From the NCBI GenBank assembly GCA_021775355.1, contig JAJFHZ010000029.1, positions 1 through 64,000 of the forward strand: a stretch of 64,000 nt of DNA, given 5' to 3'. The DNA is from Amylibacter sp. (GTDB taxonomy: Bacteria > Pseudomonadota > Alphaproteobacteria > Rhodobacterales > Rhodobacteraceae). The notes beneath the pieces are model-generated. The model was not told the DNA's origin. It saw only the letters and a list, made by a program, of their open reading frames with translations, and searched no databases. Both the position numbers and the translations under genes were made by a program. Of the stretch, positions 12,510 to 23,210 are shown one piece after another (within the stretch, counting starts at the first letter, position 1; each line of letters opens with the position of its first letter).

Positions 12510-15500
12510 CTACTCTGTTTCCGCGTCCAGCAATTCGACATTCAAGCCGAGAGAGCGGATTTCTTTGACAAGTACGTTGAACGATTCCGGCACACCGGCC
12601 TCGAAGTTATCGTCACCTTTGACGATACTTTCGTAGACTTTGGTACGGCCTGCGACGTCATCTGATTTCACTGTCAGCATTTCTTGCAACGTATACGCCG
12701 CGCCATATGCTTCCAGTGCCCAAACTTCCATCTCACCGAAGCGTTGACCACCGAACTGAGCTTTACCACCCAGTGGTTGTTGTGTGACCAAGCTGTATGG
12801 ACCGGTAGAACGAGCGTGGATTTTATCGTCCACCAAGTGATGCAGTTTCAGCAGATATTTAACGCCGACCGTAACGGGGCGGGCAAACTGTTCGCCCGTA
12901 CGACCATCAAAAACGATAGACTGGCCAGAAGTTCCAAAGCCTGCTCGTGTCAATGCGTCATTGATATCGGCCTCTTTGGCACCATCGAAAACCGGTGTCG
13001 CAATTGGCACACCGTTTGTGACATTACCCGCCGCTTCAAGGAATTGATCCTCGTTCATTGGCTGTAGGGCTTTATCGTAAACAGTATCACCATAGGCGAT
13101 ACGCATGGCATCCTGAACCGGGGTCATATCGCCGGAACGGCGGTATTCCTGAAGGGCTTCATCAATTGAAACGCCTAAGCCGCGTGCAGCCCAACCCATA
13201 TGGGTTTCCAGAATTTGCCCGACGTTCATACGCGATGGCACACCCAGTGGGTTCAAACAGAAATCAACGGGTGTCCCGTCTGCCAGAAACGGCATATCTT
13301 CTTGGGGCACAACGCGTGAAATCACACCTTTGTTGCCGTGACGACCCGCCATCTTATCACCCGGTTGAAGCTTGCGCTTCACCGCGATAAAGACTTTGAC
13401 CATTTTCATCACACCGGGTGGTAAATCATCGCCACGACGGACTTTTTCAACTTTGTCTTCAAAGCGCGCGGTCAGTGTATTCAACTGTACTTCATATTGC
13501 GCATTCAAAGCTTCCATTTCAGCGGCTTCTTTATCGTCGCTTAGGGCCAGTTGCCACCATTGACCGTGGCTGAGTGTTTCCAGCAGGTCTTCAGTAATCG
13601 TAGAGCCTGACTTAACACCTTTCGGGCCTTTGACAGCGGTTTTACCCAATATCATGGTTTTCAGTCGCGCATAGATGTTGCGGTTCAAAATGCCGGTTTC
13701 ATCGTCGCGGTCACGGGCTAAACGTTCAACTTCTTCGCGTTCAATTTGCAAAGCACGTTCATCTTTTTCGATGCCGTGACGATTAAACACACGCACTTCA
13801 ACAACTGTACCGTAATCACCGGGTGGTAATTTTAGTGAGGTGTCCCGCACATCGGATGCTTTTTCACCAAAGATCGCACGCAGAAGTTTTTCTTCCGGTG
13901 TCATCGGGCTTTCGCCTTTAGGGGTGATCTTTCCGACCAGAATATCTGCCGGGCCAACTTCGGCACCAATGTAAACGATGCCGGCTTCATCTAGATTACG
14001 CAGGGCTTCTTCACCTACGTTTGGAATATCACGCGTGATTTCCTCTGGGCCAAGCTTGGTGTCACGGGCTGCTACTTCGAACTCTTCAATGTGAACGGAT
14101 GTAAAGACGTCGTCTTTTACAATGCGTTCGGAAATCAGGATGGAGTCCTCGTAATTGTAACCCATCCAAGGCATAAATGCGACGAGGATGTTCTTACCCA
14201 ATGCCAATTCGCCAATATCGGTTGATGGGCCATCGGCCACAACTTCACCAGCTGCGACACGGTCGCCAACTTTCACCAAGGGGCGTTGGTTGATACATGT
14301 GTTTTGGTTTGAACGTTGAAATTTACGCAGACGGTAAATATCCACACCGGGATCACCCGCTTCCATTGCGTCCGTCACACGTACAACGATACGCATCGCA
14401 TCAACCTGATCGATAATACCGCCACGTTTTGCAGCAATAGCCGCACCACTGTCGCGAGCCACAACGCTTTCGATACCGGTTCCCACAAACGGAGCTTCCG
14501 CTTTCAAAAGCGGTACCGCCTGGCGTTGCATGTTCGAGCCCATCAATGCGCGGTTGGCGTCATCGTTTTCAAGGAATGGGATCAGGGATGCCGCGACAGA
14601 CACCAGCTGTTTCGGGGAAACGTCGATATAGTCGATGTTTTCCGGTGGGTTCAGCATGAAATCGCCGCCCTTACGGGTCGAGGCCAATTCATTCACGAAC
14701 TTACCGTTTTCATCCAATGTCGCGTTTGCCTGTGCCACTGTGTGACGCATCTCTTCGGTAGCAGACATATAATTCACATCATCTGTCACGTGGCCTTCAA
14801 CAACTTTACGGTACGGTGTTTCGATAAAGCCGTATTTGTTCACACGCGCAAATGACGCAAGTGAGTTGATCAGACCAATATTTGGCCCCTCAGGCGTTTC
14901 AATCGGACACATACGACCATAGTGGGTTGGATGCACGTCGCGTACTTCAAAGCCTGCACGTTCACGAGTTAAACCACCCGGGCCAAGCGCTGACAAGCGA
15001 CGCTTGTGCGTGACTTCTGAAAGTGGGTTGGTTTGGTCCATGAATTGTGACAATTGGCTGGAGCCAAAGAATTCACGCACCGCAGCCGCAGCTGGTTTTG
15101 CATTGATCAGATCTTGTGGCATGATCGCATCGATTTCAACCGATGACATGCGTTCCTTGATCGCGCGATCCATACGCAACAGACCAACACGGTATTGGTT
15201 TTCCATCAATTCGCCAACGGACCGCACACGGCGGTTTCCAAGGTGATCAATATCGTCAACCCCGCCACGGCCATCACGCAATTCAACCAAAGCCTTTACG
15301 ACAGCCAGAATATCTTCTTTGCGTAAAGTACGTTGGGTATCTTCTGCATCCAGTTCTAGACGCATGTTCATTTTCACGCGGCCCACAGCGGACAGATCAT
15401 AACGATCTTTGTCAAAAAACAATGTATCGAACAAAGCGGATGCCGCATCAACGGTTGGTGGTTCACCCGGACGCATAACACGGTAGATGTCCATCAATGC

Positions 15501-16646
15501 CGTATCACGACCCAGGTTTTTATCGACAGCCATAGTGTTGCGAATATAAGGTCCAACATTGATGTTATCGATATCCAGCGTCGGAATATCGGTCACACCA
15601 TTGTCCAACAGGGTTTGGATTGTACCGCCAACAATATTGTCTTCTTTGTCGTATTCAACGGTCAGTTCATCACCGGCTTCGACCCAGATCTCACCCGTTT
15701 TTTCATTGATAATATCAACAGCCGAAAAACGGCCTATCAAAGCCTCGAAAGGAACAAGAACATTCTTGACCTTTCCTTCTTCGATCAGCTTTTTAACGGC
15801 GCGTGGTGTTACTTTTTTACCGGCTTCGGCAATCACATCACCTGTTTTCGCGTCAATGATGTCCAAAACAGGTTTTGTGCCACGCACACGTTGTGGGAAG
15901 AACTTTGTGATCCAAGACTTTTTCTTTTTATCGAACTTGTAGTTCACGGTATCGTAATAAGCCGCACATATGTCTTCTTGATCCAGACCAAGCGCATAAA
16001 GCAAAGTCGTAACAGGCAATTTGCGACGACGGTCGATACGTGCAAAGACGATATCTTTGGCATCAAACTCAAAATCCAGCCAAGAACCGCGGTAGGGAAT
16101 AATGCGGCTGGCGAATAATAATTTTCCTGAAGAGTGCGTTTTACCACGGTCATGATCGAAAAACACACCGGGGGAACGATGCATTTGCGACACGATCACA
16201 CGTTCGGTACCGTTTACCACGAAAGTACCGTTTGGTGTCATCAAAGGCATATCGCCCATGAACACGTCTTGTTCTTTGATGTCTTTTACTGAGCGCGCGC
16301 CTGTATCTTCGTCCACATCAAACACGATCAATCGCAGCGTCACTTTCAGTGGCGCGCTATAAGTCATGTCACGTTGCTGACATTCTTCAACATCGTACTT
16401 TGGCTTTTCAAGTTCGTATTTCACATACTCAAGAACGGCTGTCTCATTAAAATCTTTGATCGGGAAAACCGATTGAAATACACCATTGATGCCTTCGCCA
16501 TCTAGGTGTGTGTCCTGATCACCGGAACGCAAAAACAGGTCATAGGACCGTTTTTGCACTTCTATCAGGTTTGGCATATCCAAAACCTCACGGATTTTGC
16601 CATAATACTTACGAATGCGTTTTGTACCGGAATGCGTCTGAGGCAT
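12510..16646 (-). CDS. rpoB: DNA-directed RNA polymerase subunit beta
   Basis: Beta (1378 residues from the chosen start) forms the other half of the polymerase cleft and the rifampicin pocket. I start it at the ATG at 16646 ([20 protein letters not shown]), because alphaproteobacterial RpoB begins this way and an AAGAAGAG purine run precedes it. A longer frame to a TTG at 16712 adds 22 unsupported residues. The rifampicin region ([29 protein letters not shown]) is wild type by eye. It lies 232 bases after rplL, with hairpins in that gap. Confidence 0.97.
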   Translation of the reverse strand: MPQTHSGTKRIRKYYGKIREVLDMPNLIEVQKRSYDLFLRSGDQDTHLDGEGINGVFQSVFPIKDFNETAVLEYVKYELEKPKYDVEECQQRDMTYSAPLKVTLRLIVFDVDEDTGARSVKDIKEQDVFMGDMPLMTPNGTFVVNGTERVIVSQMHRSPGVFFDHDRGKTHSSGKLLFASRIIPYRGSWLDFEFDAKDIVFARIDRRRKLPVTTLLYALGLDQEDICAAYYDTVNYKFDKKKKSWITKFFPQRVRGTKPVLDIIDAKTGDVIAEAGKKVTPRAVKKLIEEGKVKNVLVPFEALIGRFSAVDIINEKTGEIWVEAGDELTVEYDKEDNIVGGTIQTLLDNGVTDIPTLDIDNINVGPYIRNTMAVDKNLGRDTALMDIYRVMRPGEPPTVDAASALFDTLFFDKDRYDLSAVGRVKMNMRLELDAEDTQRTLRKEDILAVVKALVELRDGRGGVDDIDHLGNRRVRSVGELMENQYRVGLLRMDRAIKERMSSVEIDAIMPQDLINAKPAAAAVREFFGSSQLSQFMDQTNPLSEVTHKRRLSALGPGGLTRERAGFEVRDVHPTHYGRMCPIETPEGPNIGLINSLASFARVNKYGFIETPYRKVVEGHVTDDVNYMSATEEMRHTVAQANATLDENGKFVNELASTRKGGDFMLNPPENIDYIDVSPKQLVSVAASLIPFLENDDANRALMGSNMQRQAVPLLKAEAPFVGTGIESVVARDSGAAIAAKRGGIIDQVDAMRIVVRVTDAMEAGDPGVDIYRLRKFQRSNQNTCINQRPLVKVGDRVAAGEVVADGPSTDIGELALGKNILVAFMPWMGYNYEDSILISERIVKDDVFTSVHIEEFEVAARDTKLGPEEITRDIPNVGEEALRNLDEAGIVYIGAEVGPADILVGKITPKGESPMTPEEKLLRAIFGEKASDVRDTSLKLPPGDYGTVVEVRVFNRHGIEKDERALQIEREEVERLARDRDDETGILNRNIYARLKTMILGKTAVKGPKGVKSGSTITEDLLETLSHGQWWQLALSDDKEAAEMEALNAQYEVQLNTLTARFEDKVEKVRRGDDLPPGVMKMVKVFIAVKRKLQPGDKMAGRHGNKGVISRVVPQEDMPFLADGTPVDFCLNPLGVPSRMNVGQILETHMGWAARGLGVSIDEALQEYRRSGDMTPVQDAMRIAYGDTVYDKALQPMNEDQFLEAAGNVTNGVPIATPVFDGAKEADINDALTRAGFGTSGQSIVFDGRTGEQFARPVTVGVKYLLKLHHLVDDKIHARSTGPYSLVTQQPLGGKAQFGGQRFGEMEVWALEAYGAAYTLQEMLTVKSDDVAGRTKVYESIVKGDDNFEAGVPESFNVLVKEIRSLGLNVELLDAETE

Positions 16647-16739
16647 GCTCTTCTTCACTTTCTTATAATTGTTCACCTTAAACTGTCGTCGGGCACCGAC
16701 GTTTAAAGCCAACGGAACACGCTTTAGGTTCTATTCTTG

Positions 16740-16850
16740 CCAAAGTTCCCGACTTTGGCTCCCGAACCTGAACCGTGCCTTTCAAAAAGCCCTGCTATCA
16801 GGCCCTTGGAAAGACAGGTTCGGCTGGCCTCGCATTTTGCAAGGCCAGCC
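16740..16850 (-). other. Two hairpins between rplL and rpoB
   Basis: One hairpin pairs GGCTGGCCT (16822-16830) with AGGCCAGCC (16842-16850). The second pairs CCAAAGT (16740-16746) with ACTTTGG (16752-16758). Neither has a T tract on the minus strand. In E. coli the rplL-rpoB gap holds an attenuator and an RNase III processing site; these structures occupy the same place and may do the same job. Confidence 0.5.
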
Positions 16851-16878
16851 AAATTTCATACGGAGTTACCCCCGAAGA

Positions 16879-17253
16879 TTACTTAAGCTCTACTTCAGCA
16901 CCAGCTGCTTCAAGCTTGGCTTTGATTTCTTCAGCTTCAGCTTTGCTGACGCCTTCTTTGACAGCTTTGCCGCCTGCATCAACCAAGTCTTTTGCTTCTT
17001 TCAGACCAAGACCAGTGATTGTGCGAACTTCTTTAATCACGCCGATCTTTTTGTCGCCAGCAGATTTCAGAATTACGTCAAATTCATCTTTTTCTTCAGC
17101 AGCTTCACCACCGTCAGCAGGGCCAGCCATTACAACAGCGCCACCGGCAGCAGGCTCGATGCCGTACTCGTCTTTAAGAAGTGTTTTCAGTTCTTGTGCT
17201 TCCAAAAGCGTTAGACCAACGATTTCTTCAGCAAGTTTTTTAATATCAGCCAT
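16879..17253 (-). CDS. rplL: 50S ribosomal protein L7/L12
   Basis: L7/L12 (124 residues) forms the mobile stalk that recruits translation GTPases. The N-terminal dimerisation helix ([20 protein letters not shown]), the Ala/Gly-rich hinge near residues 35-55 and the C-terminal [20 protein letters not shown] and [13 protein letters not shown] segments are all present. It follows rplJ by 81 bases. The stalk gene is normally made in excess over its neighbours, consistent with a separate ribosome binding site here. Confidence 0.98.
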   Translation of the reverse strand: MADIKKLAEEIVGLTLLEAQELKTLLKDEYGIEPAAGGAVVMAGPADGGEAAEEKDEFDVILKSAGDKKIGVIKEVRTITGLGLKEAKDLVDAGGKAVKEGVSKAEAEEIKAKLEAAGAEVELK

Positions 17254-17334
17254 TTGATATGTTCCAGTTCATTTTACGTTCTGTTTCCAGTGCAGTTCAG
17301 CATTCAAACACACACCCGACAATTGCAGTTTGCT

Positions 17335-17847
17335 TTAAGCAGCCTTCTCTTCGATCGTCTCCAAGATAGAAGCGATGTTCGATGCAGGCGCGCCGATCGA
17401 TCCAGCGATGTTCGCAGCAGGTGCAGCGATACAGCCAACGATAGAAGCAATAAGCTCATCACGTGACGGCATAGCGGCAACGGCTTTGACACCGGCAACA
17501 TCAAGTTCCGTTTCGCCCATAGCACCCCCAAGGATGACAAGTTTGTCATTCTCCTTGGCATAAGCTTGCGTGACTTTCGCCGCCGCAACCGGGTCCTCTG
17601 AGCTGGCCAGAACAGTCATTCCGTCCAGCAATTTAGCAATGCTTGCGCATGGCTTGCCTTCAAGAGCGATTTTGGCGAGCTTATTTTTGGCAACACGTAC
17701 AGTTCCACCGACTTCACGCATTTGCGCACGGTAGTCCTGCATTTCTGCAACTGTTAGGCCTGTGTAGTGAGACACTACAACAACACCAGAGTCCGTGAAG
17801 ATTTGACCGAGTTCCTCGACCAGGGCTTCTTTTTGGGCTCTATCCAC
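17335..17847 (-). CDS. rplJ: 50S ribosomal protein L10
   Basis: L10 (170 residues) anchors L7/L12 dimers to 23S rRNA. The start [17 protein letters not shown], the [10 protein letters not shown] segment and the [13 protein letters not shown] segment identify it. The C-terminal helix ([16 protein letters not shown]) is where L12 dimers bind. It is preceded by a 247-base leader with an L10-leader-type structure, so the L10-L12 complex probably represses its own translation there. Confidence 0.97.
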   Translation of the reverse strand: MDRAQKEALVEELGQIFTDSGVVVVSHYTGLTVAEMQDYRAQMREVGGTVRVAKNKLAKIALEGKPCASIAKLLDGMTVLASSEDPVAAAKVTQAYAKENDKLVILGGAMGETELDVAGVKAVAAMPSRDELIASIVGCIAAPAANIAGSIGAPASNIASILETIEEKAA

Positions 17848-17947
17848 AGTTTTTCTCCAAATTATAGAGGGCTTTCACCCTCCGGCTCAGTTTTCACCGG
17901 ATCGACAGAAAGCGTCACCGGCATCTTAGGGTCCTAACTACGGGTCC

Positions 17948-18059
17948 CTCCCAAAATCACCCGAAGGCCATTATGTTCGTTTCCCATCTCAGGCAGGCAA
18001 TTAAGCCATCTCTGGCACCCACCGTCTCGGACAGTAGAAAAGGCAGCAAGCCGCCTTTT
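17948..18059 (-). promoter_or_regulatory. Ribosomal L10 leader and upstream hairpin
   Basis: On the minus strand the leader reads GAGACGGTGGGTGCCAGAG, then GGCTTAATTGCCTGCC and GAGATGGGAAACGAAC, a layout like the known rplJ leader bound by L10-L12. Just upstream, AAAAGGC (18059-18053 on minus) pairs with GCCTTTT (18044-18038), probably a terminator or attenuator after rplA. The exact edges are estimates. Confidence 0.7.
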
Positions 18060-18094
18060 CTTATCGACCACGCCAATAAGGCGCAGCCAAATTC

Positions 18095-18793
18095 TTAGCT
18101 GGCTAATGCAGCTTCAACATTCAAAGTTACGCCCGGGCCCATGGTAGAACTGACAGCGATCTTTTTCATGTATGTACCTTTGGCGCCTTCCGGTTTGGCT
18201 TTCTGAACAGCCGTAACAAAGGCTTTGATGTTCGCAACCAGTTTGGCTTCGTCAAAAGACGCTTTGCCGACACCTGCATGCACAACACCTGCTTTTTCAA
18301 CTTTGAACTGCACTTCGCCGCCTTTGGCTGCTTCAACAGCTGATTTTACGTCCATGGTCACTGTGCCGACTTTTGGATTTGGCATCAGGTTGCGTGGGCC
18401 CAAAACTTTACCCAGACGACCAACGACAGGCATCATGTCAGGGGTGGCAATACAACGATCAAAATCAATCGTGCCACCCTGTACTATTTCCATCAGATCC
18501 TCTGCACCAACGATGTCTGCGCCGGCAGCTTTTGCTTCTTCGGCTTTCGCGTCACGTGCAAATACGGCAACGCGCATTGTTTTGCCCGTACCGTTTGGTA
18601 GCGCGATAACGCCGCGCACCATTTGGTCAGCGTGGCGCGGGTCAACACCCAAAACCACAGCAATGTCGATTGTTTCGTCGAATTTCGCTTTTGCACTGGC
18701 TTTGATCAGGCTTACAGCCTCTTCAATAGTAACTTCTGATTTGCCAGCAAATGCTTCGCGTGCAGCCGTTGTTCTTTTACCGTACTTAGCCAT
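18095..18793 (-). CDS. rplA: 50S ribosomal protein L1
   Basis: L1 (232 residues) forms the mobile stalk that moves deacylated tRNA out of the E site, and in many bacteria it represses its own L11-L1 message. The conserved [21 protein letters not shown]-type segment (here [18 protein letters not shown]) and GTVTMDV, and the C-terminal STMGPGV motif, are present. Its ATG overlaps the last base of the rplK stop, so the two genes are translationally coupled. Confidence 0.98.
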   Translation of the reverse strand: MAKYGKRTTAAREAFAGKSEVTIEEAVSLIKASAKAKFDETIDIAVVLGVDPRHADQMVRGVIALPNGTGKTMRVAVFARDAKAEEAKAAGADIVGAEDLMEIVQGGTIDFDRCIATPDMMPVVGRLGKVLGPRNLMPNPKVGTVTMDVKSAVEAAKGGEVQFKVEKAGVVHAGVGKASFDEAKLVANIKAFVTAVQKAKPEGAKGTYMKKIAVSSTMGPGVTLNVEAALAS

Positions 18794-19218
18794 TACTTCA
18801 CCTCGATGCCCATAGAACGCGCAGAACCCATGATGATCAGCATTGCCGCATCAAGATCATTTGCATTAAGGTCTTTCATTTTCGCTTCCGCAATTTCCTT
18901 GACTTGTTTCACAGTCACGGTACCGACAGTTTCGCGGCCAGGCAGATTGGCGCCGGATTTCAGTTTCGCAGCTTTCTTCAACATGTAAGACGCAGGTGGC
19001 GTCTTGATGTCCATAGTAAAGGATTTATCAACATAATAGGTGATAACAGTCGGGCAAGGTGCGCCCGGATCCAGTTCCTGTGTTTTAGCGTTGAACGCTT
19101 TACAGAATTCCATGATGTTGATACCGCGTTGACCCAGTGCAGGGCCCACGGGTGGGGATGGATTGGCTTGACCTGCAGGAACCTGCAGTTTCATTGTGCC
19201 AGCGACTTTTTTAGCCAT
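18793..19218 (-). CDS. rplK: 50S ribosomal protein L11
   Basis: L11 (141 residues) binds the GTPase-associated centre of 23S rRNA and is needed for RelA activation. The Pro-rich [21 protein letters not shown] segment is intact except that one residue differs from the common form, and the [13 protein letters not shown] segment is normal. A strong AGGAGG ribosome binding site lies just before the ATG at 19218. It is 105 bases after nusG, enough for a separate promoter, though I did not find a convincing one. Confidence 0.98.
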   Translation of the reverse strand: MAKKVAGTMKLQVPAGQANPSPPVGPALGQRGINIMEFCKAFNAKTQELDPGAPCPTVITYYVDKSFTMDIKTPPASYMLKKAAKLKSGANLPGRETVGTVTVKQVKEIAEAKMKDLNANDLDAAMLIIMGSARSMGIEVK

Positions 19219-19323
19219 TACGGCCTCCTACTTTGCTCCGATCCTTTGGCCGCGTGCCATCGGATCAATTTGGTGTGGTCAGGATTGGATCACGCGTGAC
19301 CCTTACCTCCCACAGACACCATG

Positions 19324-19857
19324 CTAGGTCTGTTTCGTAACCTGCATGAATTCCAGTTCGACGGGGGTTTCCCGTCCAAAAATTGATACGTTCACTTTCA
19401 GACGCGCAGCTTCAAAGTCCACATCCTGAACCATGCCAGAAAAGCCTTCGAACGGGCCGTCCGTTACATTCACTTGCTCGCCGACTTCGAACACAATGGT
19501 TGAACGCGGGTTTTCAGCACCCTCTTCAACCTGGTTCAGAATGCCGCGCACTTCGGCATCACGCATCGGGCTGGGTTTGCCGGGCTGTCCCAGAAAACCC
19601 ATGACGCGGTTGACGTTTGAGATCAGATGGTAACCATGTTCAGTCATGTCCATGCGAACCAAAATATAGCCCGGCATAAAGCGACGTTCGACAGTCACTT
19701 TCTTACCTTTACGCACCTCGATGACTTCTTCGGTTGGTACCAAAACATCCTCAATCTGATCTTCCAGACCTTCTTGAGCAACAAGCTCTTTGATTTGCTC
19801 GGCAACTTTTTTCTCATAATTTGAGAGAACACTTACCGAATACCAACGTTTAGCCAT
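19324..19857 (-). CDS. nusG: Transcription antitermination factor NusG
   Basis: NusG (177 residues) binds the beta' clamp through its N-terminal domain (MAKRWYSVSVLSNYEKKVAE onward) and links to S10 or Rho through its C-terminal KOW domain (GEQVNVTDGPFEGFSGMVQD, about residues 125-145). The length and domain order are those of the general factor, not of a specialised paralogue such as RfaH. It lies 159 bases after secE, with a hairpin in between. Confidence 0.97.
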   Translation of the reverse strand: MAKRWYSVSVLSNYEKKVAEQIKELVAQEGLEDQIEDVLVPTEEVIEVRKGKKVTVERRFMPGYILVRMDMTEHGYHLISNVNRVMGFLGQPGKPSPMRDAEVRGILNQVEEGAENPRSTIVFEVGEQVNVTDGPFEGFSGMVQDVDFEAARLKVNVSIFGRETPVELEFMQVTKQT

Positions 19858-19946
19858 TTAGTCCGACACCTTCACGCGCTGACAGTTTCCCATCAAAATT
19901 CCAATTATAACAGATACTTAACGCATCCTAACCCGACAACAAAATA

Positions 19947-19971
19947 GCGCGCAAACCGAATCGTTGCGCGC
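19947..19971 (-). terminator. Hairpin between secE and nusG
   Basis: GCGCGCAA (19947-19954) pairs with TTGCGCGC (19964-19971). On the minus strand the stem is followed by TATTTTGTTG, so it may act as a partial terminator or attenuator between the two genes. Confidence 0.55.
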
Positions 19972-20016
19972 AGTCATGTGTGAGTACAGGGCTGATACGC
20001 CCCTAACCCCTTAATT

Positions 20017-20214
20017 TCAAGAGGCTAAATTGATTATTGCATCCAACCCGGCACGCGCCGAAATATCGATAATCGAAAAGAAAATCGCAAAGAGCGTTGC
20101 CATGATAAATACCATCACTGTGGTGATGCCTGTCTCACGGCGTGACGGCCAAACGATTTTGGCCACTTCTGCACGGACTTGCTGTGCGAATTGCATTGGG
20201 TTGGTACGGGCCAT
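20017..20214 (-). CDS. secE: Preprotein translocase subunit SecE
   Basis: SecE clamps SecY in the inner-membrane protein channel. The start chosen is the ATG at 20214 (MARTNPMQFAQQVRAEVAKI), preceded by AAAGGA; a TTG at 20238 would add eight unsupported residues. The 65-residue product has the conserved amphipathic helix ending in KIVWPSRRET and one C-terminal membrane span (about 31-53), the short one-span form usual in alphaproteobacteria. Its position before nusG is standard, but the tRNA-Trp gene often found just upstream is absent here and lies at 54.4 kb. Confidence 0.95.
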   Translation of the reverse strand: MARTNPMQFAQQVRAEVAKIVWPSRRETGITTVMVFIMATLFAIFFSIIDISARAGLDAIINLAS

Positions 20215-20243
20215 CAATCGTATTCCTTTGTAGATCAAGGCGT

Positions 20244-20272
20244 CTAATACCGACGATTCCGGTGGAATTCAA
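20244..20272 (-). promoter_or_regulatory. Candidate promoter of secE-nusG
   Basis: On the minus strand TTGAAT (20272-20267) and TATTAG (20249-20244) are separated by 17 bases. Each matches four of six consensus bases. The spacing and the position 30 bases before the secE start favour it, but it is only moderately strong. Confidence 0.5.
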
Positions 20273-20486
20273 GGGGCGCATGCGGTTGGTTTATAATTGT
20301 GATCAGGTTGTAAATCCGCATGTCCGTATCACACCGTACATATTTATATAAATTTTACATTAATGAAAGGCCTTGGCTTGATAATGACAAGCCACAATAA
20401 ACTGTTTTAAATGCCCCAACCATCATAAACGCCAAGATCATAATTCACAATTCGAACCAAAACACAGAACACCTTTAAGGTACATG

Positions 20487-20517
20487 CAAAAAGGGCCCAC
20501 CTGTAGGAGGGCCCTTT
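20487..20517 (-). terminator. Strong intrinsic terminator
   Basis: On the minus strand AAAGGGCCC (20517-20509) pairs with GGGCCCTTT (20498-20490), with a nested CCT/AGG stem, then a short T run. It lies about 470 bases past ppiC, the last gene of the nar operon, with no clear gene in between. It could end the nar message or a small RNA that starts near 20.7 kb. Confidence 0.8.
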
Positions 20518-20628
20518 GTGAAATCTGCAATCCAGCCCCACACTGGATATATAAGTAGCAAAGCCAGTTAACCTAAACTTACACCCAAAAGTTAACATGC
20601 TTGCAATCAACACTACATTTACACAAAT

Positions 20629-20678
20629 ACTCGTTAAAAATTACACACTATACTCGTTAAACTCTACAAAACTCGTTA
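20629..20678 (-). repeat. Three spaced TAACGAGT octamers
   Basis: ACTCGTTA occurs at 20629-20636, 20652-20659 and 20671-20678 in the same orientation, with centres 23 and 19 bases apart. On the minus strand two copies share the longer form TTTAACGAGTAT. Such spacing resembles a multi-site operator. The rest of the 775-base gap 20215-20989 is A+T-rich and holds no gene that I can support. Confidence 0.5.
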
Positions 20679-20989
20679 CGCATTACATCACCTTACCGGC
20701 CCTTACTTTAGACCAATAAACTTTGACGTAAGTATGTTTCTATAGCTTTTTCGGCCTATTCTTAAGTATAGGTTTTGGAAAAAAATCAAAAAATATTAAC
20801 TGATTTGCCTGATTTTAAACACATTTCGCCCAAAAATTTTAAATATCCAGAATCTGATAGAATCCAGATTATAGCTGCGTTGAATTGCCGTATTTCAAGG
20901 CAATTCAGCAGCAGATTTAGGAATGAAGTTCATTGCTTTTTGCTATGCTGTCTTTGATTTCGCACGCACGACCCTATTCCTGCAATGCC

Positions 20990-21787
20990 TTACAGGGATT
21001 GCAGTTCGATACCTTGTACATCTGCCGATGCTACCAGTTTTTGTGTGTAGCTTTGGGCAGATTTGGCCCAAGTGGATTTTTCCAATGCTTCTGCAATACG
21101 CGGGCGCACAATATCAAATGGCAACACTTTGCCTTCGGCCTGTGCATCAAGTCGTATGACATGATACCCAAAACGGGTTTTAACGGGTTCTGACGTAATT
21201 CCGCCCACAGCGAGCCTTTCAAGGGCTGCTTCAAATTCCGGCACTGTATCGCCCGGGCCAAGTTGACCAAGGGCACCAAAGTTATCCTTGGATGAACAAT
21301 CGCTTTCACCGGCTGCAATCTTTGCAAAACCCCGTGGATTGTCCAATGCGGTTTTGGTCAGGGCTTTGGCCCGCGTCAACGCCGCTTCACATGCAGCCTG
21401 ATCAGCAGGGTTGGCAGCACACAAAATATGGGACGCTTCCCAAAGTGGTGGGGAACGAAACTTTGCAGGATCTTTATTCCAAATCGCTTTCACCATCTCT
21501 TCGCTTGGCGGATCAACTGTGACTTCGGTATCGAGAAGGCTCCGAATAAGAGCCTCCTCGGCTGTTTCGAAACGCTTGTTCCCCAGATCTACGGGTTCCG
21601 CTTCAAGTTTGCGGTTCCGCGCTTCTTGCAAAAGAAGCGTACGTATCACCAAAGCTTGCGCCGCTTTGCGCCAAGCCAGTCCCGGTTTGCCCTTGGGGGC
21701 GTAATGGTTCTGCGACTCGGTGGCGATTTTTGCGGCATCAACTACCTCACCGTTAACGGTAATTTCAGGGAAAAGCGCACGGTTCAT
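20990..21787 (-). CDS. PpiC-type peptidyl-prolyl isomerase of the nar operon
   Basis: The 265-residue protein has a SurA/NifM-like N-terminal region and a parvulin domain at about residues 135-235, with the recognisable SHILCA, GDLG-like (FGALGQLGPGDTVPEFEAAL) and TRFGYHVIRLD segments. No signal peptide is visible, so it is probably cytoplasmic. It starts three bases from narI and is the last gene of the operon. Parvulins of this kind are found at the ends of nar operons in other proteobacteria, where a role in nitrate reductase maturation is assumed; here that role is inferred from context. Confidence 0.88.
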   Translation of the reverse strand: MNRALFPEITVNGEVVDAAKIATESQNHYAPKGKPGLAWRKAAQALVIRTLLLQEARNRKLEAEPVDLGNKRFETAEEALIRSLLDTEVTVDPPSEEMVKAIWNKDPAKFRSPPLWEASHILCAANPADQAACEAALTRAKALTKTALDNPRGFAKIAAGESDCSSKDNFGALGQLGPGDTVPEFEAALERLAVGGITSEPVKTRFGYHVIRLDAQAEGKVLPFDIVRPRIAEALEKSTWAKSAQSYTQKLVASADVQGIELQSL

Positions 21788-21789
21788 GA

Positions 21790-22482
21790 TTATTTACCAC
21801 CTGTTGATTGACGGCGTGAACGCACAATCTGATAACCCGGCCGTGTCAAATAACGCACGGGAACTGACAGCATATGCACCAGACGAGTGAACGGGAACAA
21901 CAAGAAGATCGTCAAACCCAATGTCAGATGAATTTTAAACACCAGTGCCACGTCAGCAATGTGATCAGCCGCATTCGCCTCAAAAGTCATAATCCCTTGT
22001 GCCCAAGACATAAACTTCGTCATTTCATGGCCATCCAGATGTTGAAGTGACGCAAAGATCGTTCCAAGACCCAACAAAAGTTGCGCCATCAACAGGATCA
22101 AAATACCGGTATCAGCAAATGTAGACGTCGCGCGGATACGTGGGTCAGTTAAACGACGATGCAATAGCATCGTGCCACCGATCAGCATCATTGTCCCTGC
22201 ACCACCACCGGCAACGATTGCAAGAATTTGTTTTGCACCGTGGCTGATACCCAAGGCATCAAATATCCATATTGGCGTCAGCAGACCAACCATATGTCCT
22301 ACGAAAATCGTTAAGATACCGACATGGAACAGGATCGAACCCATGATCAATTGCTTGCGCCGCAAAAGCTGGCTTGAACTGGATTTCCAGGTAAACGGAT
22401 CGCGTTCATACCGCGCGATAGAGCCGATAATTAACACTGCCGTTGCAATGTAGGGGAATATTCCGAAAAGAAAATTATGCAT
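21790..22482 (-). CDS. narI: Respiratory nitrate reductase, gamma subunit
   Basis: NarI (230 residues) is the di-heme b membrane subunit that oxidises quinol and passes electrons to NarH. It has about five membrane spans, the N-terminal NFLFGIFPYIATAVLIIGSI span and the typical RYERDPFTWKSSSSQ loop, and the HVGI and HMVGLL histidines consistent with heme ligands. Its length and place after narJ are standard. The short C-terminal tail is on the cytoplasmic side. Confidence 0.96.
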   Translation of the reverse strand: MHNFLFGIFPYIATAVLIIGSIARYERDPFTWKSSSSQLLRRKQLIMGSILFHVGILTIFVGHMVGLLTPIWIFDALGISHGAKQILAIVAGGGAGTMMLIGGTMLLHRRLTDPRIRATSTFADTGILILLMAQLLLGLGTIFASLQHLDGHEMTKFMSWAQGIMTFEANAADHIADVALVFKIHLTLGLTIFLLFPFTRLVHMLSVPVRYLTRPGYQIVRSRRQSTGGK

Positions 22483-22493
22483 TTAAGCCTCCA

Positions 22494-23207
22494 CTATTGG
22501 GCTGCAACCGGCTTGGCCGGTGCGGGATTTACGGGCGTGTCCATATTCGCAAGCATGTCGCGCACCTGCGGGCACCCGGCATTGGGATCGGGGCCGAAGA
22601 TGACTTCGCTTTCTTCCCAAACCTGATCAAGTGCCTCTAGGTCATCAGGATCGTCCTCCGGCTGTTCCAAGAGAGCTGCCACAACCGATTTGTCTGTCTT
22701 CTGGTTGGACAATTGCAACAATGCCGCAAATATGGCCGCGTAGCTGCTTTCGCGCCGTCCTAAACGAGTACTGATAACCTCAAAGATATGTGCGGCATCT
22801 GCCAACACCTCTTTTGATTCATGTGCAGGTTGCATGGCAAGGTATTCCAGCAACACCGGCAAATGGTCGGGTAACTCGCTACTGATCGGATCAAAACCCG
22901 CATCACGGTAAGTTTCAACAAGGCTAACCATCGCCCCACCACGATCACGGCTTTCGCCGTGAACATGTTCGAACAAGTTCAACGATATGGATTTCGAACG
23001 GTCGAACAGACTGACATACGCCTCTTCCAAGGCATAAATGTCCCGTTCACCCAACTCCGTCACAATCGGGCGAAGTGCCCTGCGTGCCGCCGCTGTTAGC
23101 CGTGTATCAGAAGCCAGAACGCCGCCGATTTCGGGCATGGCTTCCTGCAATTCCTTTGTTGGATAACTCAGGATCAGCGAAAGCGCTTTTAAGGTACGAT
23201 CTGTCAT
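22494..23207 (-). CDS. narJ: Nitrate reductase assembly chaperone NarJ
   Basis: NarJ (237 residues) is the TorD-family chaperone that binds the NarG N-terminus and guides molybdenum cofactor and FS0 cluster insertion before NarGH docks on NarI. The LSLILSYPTKELQEAMPEI start and the FDRSKSISLNLFEHVHGESR core are typical. It is not part of the final enzyme. It lies 4 bases after narH and 11 before narI. Confidence 0.95.
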   Translation of the reverse strand: MTDRTLKALSLILSYPTKELQEAMPEIGGVLASDTRLTAAARRALRPIVTELGERDIYALEEAYVSLFDRSKSISLNLFEHVHGESRDRGGAMVSLVETYRDAGFDPISSELPDHLPVLLEYLAMQPAHESKEVLADAAHIFEVISTRLGRRESSYAAIFAALLQLSNQKTDKSVVAALLEQPEDDPDDLEALDQVWEESEVIFGPDPNAGCPQVRDMLANMDTPVNPAPAKPVAAQ

Positions 23208-23210
23208 ATC

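Noticed and set aside
16647-16712. N-terminal extension of RpoB from a TTG
   Set aside because: No family support and a weaker start; the internal ATG with an AAGAAGAG run fits the known start.
20775-20957. 60-residue plus-strand frame before ppiC
   Set aside because: A+T-rich, with no ribosome binding site or recognisable feature, and overlaps nothing conserved.
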